From the NCBI GenBank assembly GCA_030463445.1, contig JAQGFW010003865.1, positions 1 to 21,758 of the forward strand: a DNA stretch of 21,758 nucleotides. Reading direction: 5' to 3'. How positions within the stretch are numbered: the stretch's first letter is position 1; each line of letters starts with the position of its first letter. This DNA comes from Euplotes aediculatus (taxonomy: Eukaryota; Ciliophora; Spirotrichea; Euplotida; Euplotidae). The notes beneath the pieces were generated by a model. It searched no databases and was not told the origin of the DNA. It was given only the letters and a program-made list of their open reading frames with translations. Shown piece after piece: positions 1 to 6,737 of the stretch. The position numbers and the translations under genes are program-made.

Positions 1-297
1 AATTTGACTTGAGTTAAAGTCTGATAAAATGTAGAAAAATTCATCCTCAAAATAATATCCATGACCTGTAAAATAAAATAATATTTCATTTATAATTTGT
101 GATTTTTGAGAACTAACAAAATCAATTATTTTTCTTTTTACAGGCTCACTTTTAGTATTTTGAGAAATACATAGTATATTATCAAACTTATTTGTATTGA
201 TAATCAATTTCTCGATAATGGAAATGTCATTTTTACAACCAGGTAAACTATTCAAATTTTCATATTCTGAGACTCCAATTAAAATTGCTAAATTCAT
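1..297 (-). CDS. Caspase-like (C14) protease, N-terminal part, runs off window
   Basis: Reading minus from the ATG at 295-297 gives 99 open codons to the window edge. The protein opens MNLAILIGVSEYEN, then has a conserved LPGCKNDI segment (residues 18-25), and later a strand-plus-motif FYFTGHG with His79. This is the usual N-terminal half of a prokaryotic caspase-fold protease: the ALLIGVxxY first strand, the PGCxND segment and the catalytic His of the His-Cys dyad. The catalytic Cys would lie beyond position 1. There is no signal peptide, so it is probably cytoplasmic. Family knowledge: bacterial caspase-like proteins act in regulated cleavage, and many sit in defence or cell-death modules with a partner gene; which kind this is cannot be told here because the rest of the protein and its downstream neighbours are outside the window. 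Two sampled 60-base lines have 25% G+C, lower than the metabolic genes, which suggests acquired DNA (inference). The fold call is firm; the role is open. Confidence 0.85.
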   Translation of the reverse strand, partial: MNLAILIGVSEYENLNSLPGCKNDISIIEKLIINTNKFDNILCISQNTKSEPVKRKIIDFVSSQKSQIINEILFYFTGHGYYFEDEFFYILSDFNSSQI

Positions 298-327
298 ATG
301 ATTTCAATCATTTTTTGCTAACACTTA

Positions 328-335
328 CAAATATA
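328..335 (-). promoter_or_regulatory. Candidate -7 box for the caspase-like gene
   Basis: On the minus strand this reads TATATTTG, an exact match to the Bacteroidota -7 consensus TAnnTTTG, about 30 bases before the ATG at 297. A clear TTTG -33 box at the usual 19-21 base spacing is not visible. It lies just after the hairpin at 356-390, so the caspase gene probably starts its own transcript. Confidence 0.4.
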
Positions 336-355
336 TAAAATCCTACAAATAAAAA

Positions 356-390
356 TGCGTCAATCAAACCATTTCAGCTTGATTAACGCA
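356..390 (-). terminator. Terminator hairpin between cytochrome c/cupredoxin remnant and caspase gene
   Basis: Arms 356-367 and 379-390 pair over 12 bases with one mismatch around an 11-base loop. On the minus strand the stem is followed by TTTTTATTTG, a U-rich run. It fits a rho-independent terminator for the minus-strand cytochrome c transcript. Confidence 0.6.
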
Positions 391-411
391 TCGAAAATTA
401 TTCAAATAAAC

Positions 412-480
412 TTATTTTACTACTTTCATCATACCATTTATCAATCTCCAATGTCTTCGAAATTCACAATGGTAACTGAC
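412..480 (-). pseudogene. Decayed C-terminal end of a blue-copper (azurin/auracyanin-like) protein
   Basis: Minus-strand translation ending at the TAA at 412-414 gives CEFRRHWRLINGMMKVVK. The intact cupredoxin end of the gene at 19748-21724 is CTFPGHYTLMQGVIRVVK. Both are 18 residues from the copper-site Cys to the stop, 8 positions are identical (including Cys and His) and most others are conservative. Upstream the same frame stays open to about 540 but shows no recognisable first copper His or beta-sandwich, and there is no start codon with a plausible full domain. The simplest reading is the stump of a small cupredoxin gene that once followed the cytochrome c gene and lost its front part. 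It could instead be a horizontally broken copy. The homology is well supported; the history is inferred. Confidence 0.65.
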
Positions 481-541
481 AACCGTAGATAGTGTTTTAA
501 ATGAAATCTGTAATTTTGATACACTATTTATCTTTAAGTTA

Positions 542-949
542 TTATTTTTTTGTCACTTTTGCGACCATTTCTGGTGTGGTATGTTTAATTTTTGAATCGT
601 TGCCCCATGAATTTTTTATGAAGTTGATAACATCCGCAACTTGCTCATTTGTGAGTACAAGCTCGGGCATTATGCCATTGTAAACTACATCATTAACGAC
701 AATTTCGCCTTGAAGTCCATATTTAACTACTGAAATTACTCGATTTGTGGAGTCATTCTGAACAAAATCAGAGCCAGCAAGGGGTGGAAAATTTCCCTCC
801 ATTCCTTCGCCGTCGGGCATGTGGCAACTGATACAATTCATTTTGTAGATTTCTTTTCCACGGCTTATGCTTTTTGATAAGTCGTGGTCAACTGGTTTGA
901 ACCCAAAAAAAACAATTGAAAAAATAAATAAATAAATAAAATTATACAT
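542..949 (-). CDS. Small exported c-type cytochrome
   Basis: This 135-residue protein has a hydrophobic N-terminal signal or anchor (about residues 3-17), a haem-binding CISCH motif at 39-43, the PPLAGSDF segment that normally follows in class I cytochromes c of this group, and a probable axial methionine, Met94, in NGIMPEL. The size (about 110 mature residues) is that of a single-haem cytochrome c. It should carry electrons in the periplasm or on the outer face of the membrane. It lies downstream of and in the same direction as the ThuA/propeller gene at 1145-4393, which lacks a CxxCH of its own, so it is a likely electron acceptor for that enzyme (inference). The spacing of 195 bases with a hairpin suggests partly separate expression. 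A cupredoxin remnant follows it, implying that the original module had two small electron carriers. Confidence 0.9.
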   Translation of the reverse strand: MYNFIYLFIFSIVFFGFKPVDHDLSKSISRGKEIYKMNCISCHMPDGEGMEGNFPPLAGSDFVQNDSTNRVISVVKYGLQGEIVVNDVVYNGIMPELVLTNEQVADVINFIKNSWGNDSKIKHTTPEMVAKVTKK

Positions 950-975
950 TTGACTTAAAATTTAAAACAAGAAAT

Positions 976-1029
976 CATTAAGACGACTTATGATGAAAAC
1001 GTTTAATTTAATTCTTTTCGTCTTCAATG
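976..1029. other. Imperfect inverted repeat upstream of cytochrome c gene
   Basis: Arms 976-986 (CATTAAGACGA) and 1018-1029 pair over 11 bases with one bulge, around a 31-base AT-rich loop. It sits 27-80 bases before the cytochrome c start on the minus strand. It could be an operator or leader structure; it has no U-run and is not an obvious terminator. Confidence 0.35.
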
Positions 1030-1052
1030 ACACTAAATTTAATTATCCATTT

Positions 1053-1104
1053 AAAACTTAAACAATGGTCAAAAGTTTGAACTTGATTGCATTGTTTAAG
1101 TTTT
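1053..1104 (-). terminator. Hairpin after the ThuA/propeller gene
   Basis: Arms 1053-1067 (AAAACTTAAACAATG) and 1090-1104 are perfectly complementary over 15 bases. The 22-base loop itself holds a smaller inverted repeat (TCAA..AGTT / AACTTGA). On the minus strand the stem starts about 40 bases after the stop at 1145 and ends in TTTTAAAT, so it probably ends or weakens transcription from the ThuA gene before the cytochrome c gene. Confidence 0.55.
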
Positions 1105-1144
1105 ATGAAGACTATTTGAAAGTGCTTTAAAAAAAATTGAAGTT

Positions 1145-4100
1145 TTATTTTAACCCGATGGACTTCGAGAAACTTTCAAACTTTTGAGTTAAATTATTGG
1201 GTACTTTCGCCGAAAAGTTAGTCAAAAACGTTTTGTTTTCATTTGTGATAGTTTCTTTTCTACGTGTACTCCATCCATTCAAAATTCCCTTTACCACTGC
1301 ATTTGCAGCAAATTCATCCAAGTTTTCAGTCAATTTAAGTAGTTCAACCAATTCATTTGCAGACACTTGATTCGTTAAATTCTGCACTGAACGCTCCAAA
1401 GCAAAATCGGACATTTTTTCGGGTTGAGAAACTTCGATTGTTTTTACAAACTTATTATTCTTTATTTCTTCACTTTCCAGAATCTGGTTATCGTCGTCAA
1501 TTGAGGCACTGATTGTTACTTTTCCCGATTTTTCTACACTAAAACCAAACGGAGTATTCCATGGGCCATTATTGCCTGTTGATATTTTAACAGTTTCGCC
1601 TGGGGCTATTCCGTTTGCCAATTGCTTGCTTACGAAATTCAAAGAAAGTCCTTTTCCAGAAACATTTACTTTTATATTTGGCACTTTACCTTTTTCTAAG
1701 GCGATACCTCCTTGGTTAGAGATTTCAAGAATAAATCTAATGTATTCACGGGTTGAAGCTTTGGCTGGCTCTATGATGATATTTTTTATCACCAAATCAA
1801 TATTTTCAGATTTTGGAGCATTGGTAGGGCTTGTTGCAGCATCTTTTAGTGATTCTTCTTTTGCTGATTTTATACCACCGCCATTAGAAACCATTCTCTT
1901 TGTTAAGTATTTTTTTCTTAATAGCCCATCTTTCGAATTTAACATTATTGCAAAAGCATCGGGAAGCCAACGGTCTTCGGTGTCTTTTGAGTTTTCTAAT
2001 AAGTTAAAGAATTGAGATTCAATTTCGGTAGAAATCGGTGATTCGCTCAAAGCTAAAAGTGTATTCAATACCACCAATTTATCAGAATCCTGCAATAAGT
2101 TGGCTTTTAGTAATTCGCTGGCTATTTTTTGATTTTTTGGCAATACTTGAATCGCATTTTTTCGAACAGCCGCACTTGGATGCCTCAAAGCTCCCACAAT
2201 TAGCGATAAGTTATTTTCAATTTGATTCAAACCGTGTAAAGTCCAAAGAGCATGAATAGCCCCCACATTCAGACCCAACTCATCAACAGATTTGTCAGTA
2301 ATCAGTGCTTTTAGTTTTGGTAAAATGTCGGTTTTGCCTCGTTCAACCAATAATCTTTGAGCATGTAAACGCCATAATAAGTTTGAGTTTTTTAGGCTTT
2401 CTACTAATTGATTAGGTTTTAGCGTACTGAGTGCCATTGGAGAATACTTAGGTGCATTTTTCCATCCAATTCGATAAATACGACCATGCGTAAAATCTCT
2501 TAGGTCTGTTTCATACGCATTTCCCGAACCATTCGTAAACCCTTTAGGTGTAGGATTGTGCTGAATAATATAACTGTACCAATCAGCAACCCAAAGAGCA
2601 CCATCAGGCCCAATATGACTTGCAACTGGAGCTACCCATTCATCAGCACCTGCCAAAAGATTGAATCCGAGTTTATCCGTAAAATTTGTACCCTCTTTTT
2701 CCATGATATTTTGATGCACTAAATGCCCAGTTGGCTCATTTACGAATGCAACTTTATTCCAATATTCTTTTGGAAAAGCACGAGCTGTATAAAACTCAAA
2801 ACCAGCAGCCGAAGTGAAGCCCCCGAAAGCGTCAACTTGTCGGACTTTGGTAGTAATAGGCTGAAAATCTTTATGTGTATCAGTACTTCGGCTACCGTTT
2901 TCAGTTGATTTTGCACCATAATACTTTGATGGAATCGCCATGTACCATCCATGAGAGTTGTTGGCCGTAGAACCAAACAAATCCCCCGCTTCATTAAAAC
3001 CTAAGCCCCAAGTATTGTTTGAAGTTTTGGTGAGCATTTCCATTTTTGAACCGTCTGATTTGAATCTAAACAAGGCTTGAGCAAATTTCAAAGAATCATT
3101 ACCCACTTTTCCTTCATAACCTGCATAACCCACCGAGCCATATATCCAGTTATCAAAACCATAATGAAGATTAGATGGCCCTGCGTGCGTATCGAAAGTT
3201 CCGAAACCTGTGAAAAGTGTTTTTTTCAAATCCACTTTTCCGTCTCCATCGGTGTCTTTCAAGAAAAGCATATCAGGTGCCTGCGAAACTATCAAACCGC
3301 CATTGGCAAATACCATCCCCGTAGGAATACTCAATCCATCGGCAAAACGAGAAAATTTATCGGCTTTTCCGTCATTGTTTGTATCTTCACACACTAAGAT
3401 AAAGTCCGAACCATTTTCATTTTTTCTTTCGTTTGGATAATCTTTAGTTATCAAAACATACATTTTACCCTTCTCATCCCACGCCATATCTATTGGGTGC
3501 TGAACATTTGGTTCTTGGGCAAAAATCGAGAAATCGAAGTCAACTGGCACTTGTATGTGCTTCATTGATTCTTCAGGAGCCAATGGTAATTGTTGCAATT
3601 GAGGCCCAGGACGTTGCTCATAGTTCGGTAGCTTGGCTTCTCTATACTCCAATGGTTTTGGATTTCGAGCTTTAAATGATGCTAATGCTTCGTCATTGAC
3701 TGTCCAAAGTATGGCATTGTAGAGTAAATCCTGAAACCCTTCATTATTCCAAGTTCTTTCGTCATGTCCATAGGCCGTGTAAAAAACTTTACCTTTCCCA
3801 TGCGTTCTTGTCCAAGTATAAGGTTCGGTCTTTGTATTTGGTTTGTCGTTAAATTGGTCAGCCTTAATTTCACGAACTGCCAAGATATTGTTGTCGGGTT
3901 GTAGCTGACTATGCAAATAGGTTTCGTCGTAAGCTGTAAAAGGCTTTAGACCCTGCATAATAGGGTGGTTTGGCTGTACCGTCTCAGTACGAATCGAATC
4001 CATACGATGACGCCAGAATTGGCCACCCACCATTTTTACATACTCAGGCGAGTTGCGGAAACAATACGAGGCACAGTGAATCGGGAGTAAGCCTTTACCC

Positions 4101-4393
4101 GATGCCACATAATCGAGCAAAGCCTTTTCTTGTTCTGGTTTGATTTCATCCCAGTTAGCAAAAATCATCAAGGCATCGTATTTATTAAGCGTTTTTGGGT
4201 TAAGGTCTTCGAGTTTATCGGTGTAAGTTAAGTTTACACCTTTAGGTCCCAAAGCCGCCATTAAACTTGGCACTCGGTCAATTGGTCTGTGATGGCCATT
4301 ATCGCCGAGGAAAAGGATTTCGAGCCTTCGGCCAGTTTGGGCATTGGCAAACTGGTAAAGGAAAAAGGTTAGGAGAACGAGGGCTTTTTTCAT
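1145..4393 (-). CDS. Exported ThuA + PQQ-type beta-propeller + HEAT protein with CARDB-like insert
   Basis: The 1082-residue protein starts with a signal peptide (1-19, ending ANAQ). Residues 24-235 are a ThuA domain (glutamine-amidotransferase-like fold; LEILFLGDNGHH, GLLPIHCASYCF, YGHDERTWNNEGFQ). Residues 280-645 are a membrane-bound-dehydrogenase-type beta-propeller as in PVC-type sugar dehydrogenases, with two Ca-binding-like loops, DTNNDGKAD (337-345) and DTDGDGKVD (380-388). Residues 655-830 are HEAT-like helices. Residues 863-988 are a CARDB-like beta-sandwich (IDLVIKNIIIEP, FILEISNQGG, IDDDNQILESEEIKNN). The last 90 residues are helical again. Relatives commonly end in a cytochrome c domain; here there is no CxxCH, and a separate cytochrome c gene follows. 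It probably binds or oxidises sugars in the periplasm and passes electrons on (inference). The exact reaction is not assignable. It starts 22 bases after the PLD-HA gene stop, which may place it on that transcript. Confidence 0.88.
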   Translation of the reverse strand: MKKALVLLTFFLYQFANAQTGRRLEILFLGDNGHHRPIDRVPSLMAALGPKGVNLTYTDKLEDLNPKTLNKYDALMIFANWDEIKPEQEKALLDYVASGKGLLPIHCASYCFRNSPEYVKMVGGQFWRHRMDSIRTETVQPNHPIMQGLKPFTAYDETYLHSQLQPDNNILAVREIKADQFNDKPNTKTEPYTWTRTHGKGKVFYTAYGHDERTWNNEGFQDLLYNAILWTVNDEALASFKARNPKPLEYREAKLPNYEQRPGPQLQQLPLAPEESMKHIQVPVDFDFSIFAQEPNVQHPIDMAWDEKGKMYVLITKDYPNERKNENGSDFILVCEDTNNDGKADKFSRFADGLSIPTGMVFANGGLIVSQAPDMLFLKDTDGDGKVDLKKTLFTGFGTFDTHAGPSNLHYGFDNWIYGSVGYAGYEGKVGNDSLKFAQALFRFKSDGSKMEMLTKTSNNTWGLGFNEAGDLFGSTANNSHGWYMAIPSKYYGAKSTENGSRSTDTHKDFQPITTKVRQVDAFGGFTSAAGFEFYTARAFPKEYWNKVAFVNEPTGHLVHQNIMEKEGTNFTDKLGFNLLAGADEWVAPVASHIGPDGALWVADWYSYIIQHNPTPKGFTNGSGNAYETDLRDFTHGRIYRIGWKNAPKYSPMALSTLKPNQLVESLKNSNLLWRLHAQRLLVERGKTDILPKLKALITDKSVDELGLNVGAIHALWTLHGLNQIENNLSLIVGALRHPSAAVRKNAIQVLPKNQKIASELLKANLLQDSDKLVVLNTLLALSESPISTEIESQFFNLLENSKDTEDRWLPDAFAIMLNSKDGLLRKKYLTKRMVSNGGGIKSAKEESLKDAATSPTNAPKSENIDLVIKNIIIEPAKASTREYIRFILEISNQGGIALEKGKVPNIKVNVSGKGLSLNFVSKQLANGIAPGETVKISTGNNGPWNTPFGFSVEKSGKVTISASIDDDNQILESEEIKNNKFVKTIEVSQPEKMSDFALERSVQNLTNQVSANELVELLKLTENLDEFAANAVVKGILNGWSTRRKETITNENKTFLTNFSAKVPNNLTQKFESFSKSIGLK

Positions 4394-4415
4394 TTTTTTT
4401 TATTTAGTTATTATT

Positions 4416-6197
4416 TTATTCGTCAACATTTAAACCTAATTCTCTCATTTCATCAATGTATTCTTTAGGTAAATGTTCGACATGTTTTTTAAATGGTGTT
4501 TGTTTATTTATTCTTCTATTAAGCCAATTATACATTATTTTATCGTGGGTGGCTCTAACATTGAAAGTACCATTTTGTTCTCTATATTTTATAAATAGAT
4601 TAATTCTGTCTGAAATTTGGTTATCAGTATTATGTACAGGTTTATCTAACATAACTCCTAAATCTATCAATTCAAGAATTTCACTATCACTAAAAAAAGA
4701 GTTCTTCCCTTTTTGCTCTTGACGATAGTAGAACAGAATCTTGTAGAGTGCTTTTCTAAGTTTTGAATTATTGTTTTTTAATACCTCAATATTAAAGTTG
4801 GGATTTTGAACTTTGGCATTTCTTAAAGTTTTGAGTACATATAACGTATCTTGATTCCCACCTTTTTGCTTTTCAAGTTTGCTCTCTAACTGAAAGCCAA
4901 TGGATTGTAATTTTCGTAAATGTTCATCGGTTAATTGTTCAATTAGAGCTTTTTCTGTCTTTTTAGGGTAGTAAAGATAATGTACCCAATTTCGTAAAGT
5001 TTTTTGTTCTTCATGCGTCAAGCCAACTTCTGAGAAATCTTTATTTTTGTGTAAATCAATTCTCAGTGTCTCTTTTTTACCAATTTTTTGATAATGGTCG
5101 TACATTTTTTTCAAGAGCGAAAACTTTTCTTCAAATCTCACATCAAAACTTTTATCTCTTCTTTCTTCTCTTTCGCCCCAATTAAAACCTATTGAATCCA
5201 GTAATTTTTTTCTTTCATCTAATAAAGTTTTATCAATTTTATTATTGTACTGTACATAAGCCCAAGCTCCAAGTTTTACTTTGCCAAAACCCGTCTCAAA
5301 TAATTCTCTTACTTTGATATTTGTATGGCCATGTAATGATTTGTATTTTGACATTTGTTCAAACATGAAAAACCATCTTTTTTCTCTGTCTTGAATAAAT
5401 TCGTCTAATTTTAATAAACCGTCTTCTTCTATATCTTCCTCTTCTAATGACTTAAATTTTTGAATTTTGATTCTTGCTTTGTTTAGTGCTTTTAAATAGG
5501 AGTTTTGCCAATTAACCACCTCAATTGCAGAAGGTAAATCAATCACTTTTCTTGTTGGGAAAAGGTTGGTCAATTTGGGTGAAGGGTTTTGAATTGCTTG
5601 TTTTTTTTGATTTTCATATTTAATCATTTTATCAAGAATTCTATCATCTTCTGTTCCTATGATTTTTCTCTCAAGTAAACCTTCAATTAATTCTTTAGAA
5701 AGTTTCTTTATGTTTGAATCTGTCCCGTCTAAAAGATTGGCAAAGTAATCTTTGATTTCTTGGATAAAAATTTGTCCGTCTTTATCGTTCAATGACGTTT
5801 CTACTAAAATAGATGATTCAACATTTTGAAATAATCCTCCTTTTGTCAAATTGGAAGAGCCAATAATTACTTTTGATGTATTTTTGCCTTCAAAAAGATA
5901 TATTTTAGGATGAAAAATTTGATTTTCCGATGGATTATAAAAAACATAGCTATCTATGTTCATATTTAAAATCATATTTAATGCTTCAACAGATGTTACC
6001 TGTTGGTCAATTCCAACTATGATTTTTATATTTTTATTGACAGCTTCTTTAATGTATGCAACACCTGTTTTTGAAGCAAATGCTGAAATCAAATACATAG
6101 AATGATATTCATTGCTTAATGCAAAAGTTGTCAAATAGTAGCCTACATTATTTTCATTTTTCCCACCTAAACCTTGTCCTAAAAAGCTAATTTTCAT
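4416..6197 (-). CDS. Phospholipase D-type nuclease fused to helicase-associated (HA) repeats
   Basis: This 593-residue cytoplasmic protein has an N-terminal PLD/NgoFVII-like nuclease domain (about 1-170). It carries one HKD-type site, HPK at 96-98 with GSSN at 113-116 followed by a Glu at 127, so it should work as a dimer. Residues 273-342 match the helicase-associated (HA) domain well: RWFFMFEQMSKY, HGHTN, LGAWAYVQ, LLDSIGFNWGE. Weaker repeats of the same plan occur at about 355-440 (ending LRKLQSIGFQLE), 445-515 and 530-591 (INLFIKYREQNGTFNV, ending MRELGLNVDE). HA domains normally trail DEAD/SNF2 helicases and are thought to bind nucleic acid; there is no helicase motor here. I infer a standalone DNA- or RNA-cutting enzyme in which HA repeats give target binding, possibly a defence gene. 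Sampled lines have 27-28% G+C against 38-40% in the following ThuA gene. It lies between the GIY-YIG gene (35 bases upstream) and ThuA (22 bases downstream). Confidence 0.82.
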   Translation of the reverse strand: MKISFLGQGLGGKNENNVGYYLTTFALSNEYHSMYLISAFASKTGVAYIKEAVNKNIKIIVGIDQQVTSVEALNMILNMNIDSYVFYNPSENQIFHPKIYLFEGKNTSKVIIGSSNLTKGGLFQNVESSILVETSLNDKDGQIFIQEIKDYFANLLDGTDSNIKKLSKELIEGLLERKIIGTEDDRILDKMIKYENQKKQAIQNPSPKLTNLFPTRKVIDLPSAIEVVNWQNSYLKALNKARIKIQKFKSLEEEDIEEDGLLKLDEFIQDREKRWFFMFEQMSKYKSLHGHTNIKVRELFETGFGKVKLGAWAYVQYNNKIDKTLLDERKKLLDSIGFNWGEREERRDKSFDVRFEEKFSLLKKMYDHYQKIGKKETLRIDLHKNKDFSEVGLTHEEQKTLRNWVHYLYYPKKTEKALIEQLTDEHLRKLQSIGFQLESKLEKQKGGNQDTLYVLKTLRNAKVQNPNFNIEVLKNNNSKLRKALYKILFYYRQEQKGKNSFFSDSEILELIDLGVMLDKPVHNTDNQISDRINLFIKYREQNGTFNVRATHDKIMYNWLNRRINKQTPFKKHVEHLPKEYIDEMRELGLNVDE

Positions 6198-6232
6198 AAA
6201 AACAGCGTTATTTAGTTTAAAGATTTAACTAA

Positions 6233-6592
6233 CTATGAATCCATTTCCGAAAACGGTGCCTGAGCGGAGTCGAAGGCACTGTTTTCGGAAATGAAATTCT
6301 TAAAATGACTCTCATTCTGACATTCAGCAAGAGGATGCAATTTTTCTAAATGACCATTTATCAGAGCTTTTTTCTTTTTTCTACTCCAACCTTGTATTTG
6401 CTTTTCTCGCTCAAAAGCCTCCTCAATTCTATCATATTCTTCAAAATATACTAACTCTACAGGTAAATGTTTTCGAGTATGATTTGCTCCTTCTCCGTTT
6501 TGGTGTTGTTGAAGTCGAAGCTCCAAATCAGTAGTGCTTCCAGTATAGAAACTACCATCGAAACATTCCAAAATATATGTATAGCCTTTCAT
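6233..6592 (-). CDS. Small GIY-YIG nuclease (UPF0213/YhbQ-like) with repeat-derived tail
   Basis: The 119-residue protein has the GIY-YIG core at 1-85: YTYIL (4-8) and YTGST (16-20) replace the name motifs, Arg26 and His30 lie in the first helix (LELRLQQH), and the acidic EAFEREKQIQGW segment (58-69) holds the likely metal-binding Glu. Family members of about 80-100 residues cut nucleic acid or are uncharacterised. Residues after about 100 (ENSAFDSAQAPFSEM) are translated from the palindromic repeat at 6242-6293, so the tail is a consequence of repeat insertion near the original stop. The gene is flanked by repeat copies on both sides, which raises the possibility that enzyme and repeat are functionally linked (inference). 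The start is the only ATG ahead of the YTYIL strand. Confidence 0.88.
   Translation of the reverse strand: MKGYTYILECFDGSFYTGSTTDLELRLQQHQNGEGANHTRKHLPVELVYFEEYDRIEEAFEREKQIQGWSRKKKKALINGHLEKLHPLAECQNESHFKNFISENSAFDSAQAPFSEMDS
6242..6293. repeat. Palindromic repeat, copy 1 (conserved tip, long stem)
   Basis: Arms 6242-6260 and 6275-6293 pair over 19 bases with a single G-T type mismatch. The 14-base tip at 6261-6274 reads TGAGCGGAGTCGAA. The element lies inside the 3' end of the GIY-YIG gene and could also act as a transcriptional stop before the PLD-HA gene. Confidence 0.85.
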
Positions 6593-6619
6593 GTTTGAAT
6601 GATTTCATATATTCTTTTG

Positions 6620-6662
6620 CGAAAAATCGGAGGTTTCGACTCCGCTCAACCACCGATTTTCG
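6620..6662. repeat. Palindromic repeat, copy 2 (opposite orientation)
   Basis: The tip at 6635-6648, TTCGACTCCGCTCA, is the exact reverse complement of the copy 1 tip. The arms, 6620-6633 and 6650-6662, pair as AAAATCGG/CCGATTTT with one mismatch and one bulge nearer the tip and base; their sequence differs from copy 1. It lies about 30 bases upstream of the GIY-YIG start. Confidence 0.8.
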
Positions 6663-6699
6663 AGTATTTTTATTTTTGACTTGTTCTAATATGTCCATT

Positions 6700-6735
6700 A
6701 TTTCGGTGGCTGAACAAAGTCGAAGCCTCGAAAAT
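6700..6735. repeat. Palindromic repeat, copy 3 (diverged tip)
   Basis: The tip at 6711-6724 reads TGAACAAAGTCGAA, three changes from copy 1. The arms, 6700-6710 (ATTTCGGTGGC) and 6725-6735 (GCCTCGAAAAT), pair imperfectly. It starts directly after the Gfo/Idh stop at 6738 on the minus strand, where a terminator would be expected. Confidence 0.65.
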
Positions 6736-6737
6736 TC

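Noticed and set aside
501-683. Plus-strand 60-codon frame over the cytochrome c 3' end
   Set aside because: It overlaps the real minus-strand cytochrome c frame and shows no domain; treated as a shadow.
1572-2015. 147-codon plus-strand frame inside the ThuA-propeller gene
   Set aside because: Antisense shadow of the HEAT/CARDB-coding region; no domain or start signal.
6671-6678. TATTTTTG promoter-like box on the plus strand
   Set aside because: No plus-strand gene follows it; AT-rich intergenic DNA gives such matches by chance.
6233-6735. Insertion sequence or composite transposon around the nuclease genes
   Set aside because: No transposase frame, and the palindromes are not a matched terminal inverted-repeat pair with target duplications.
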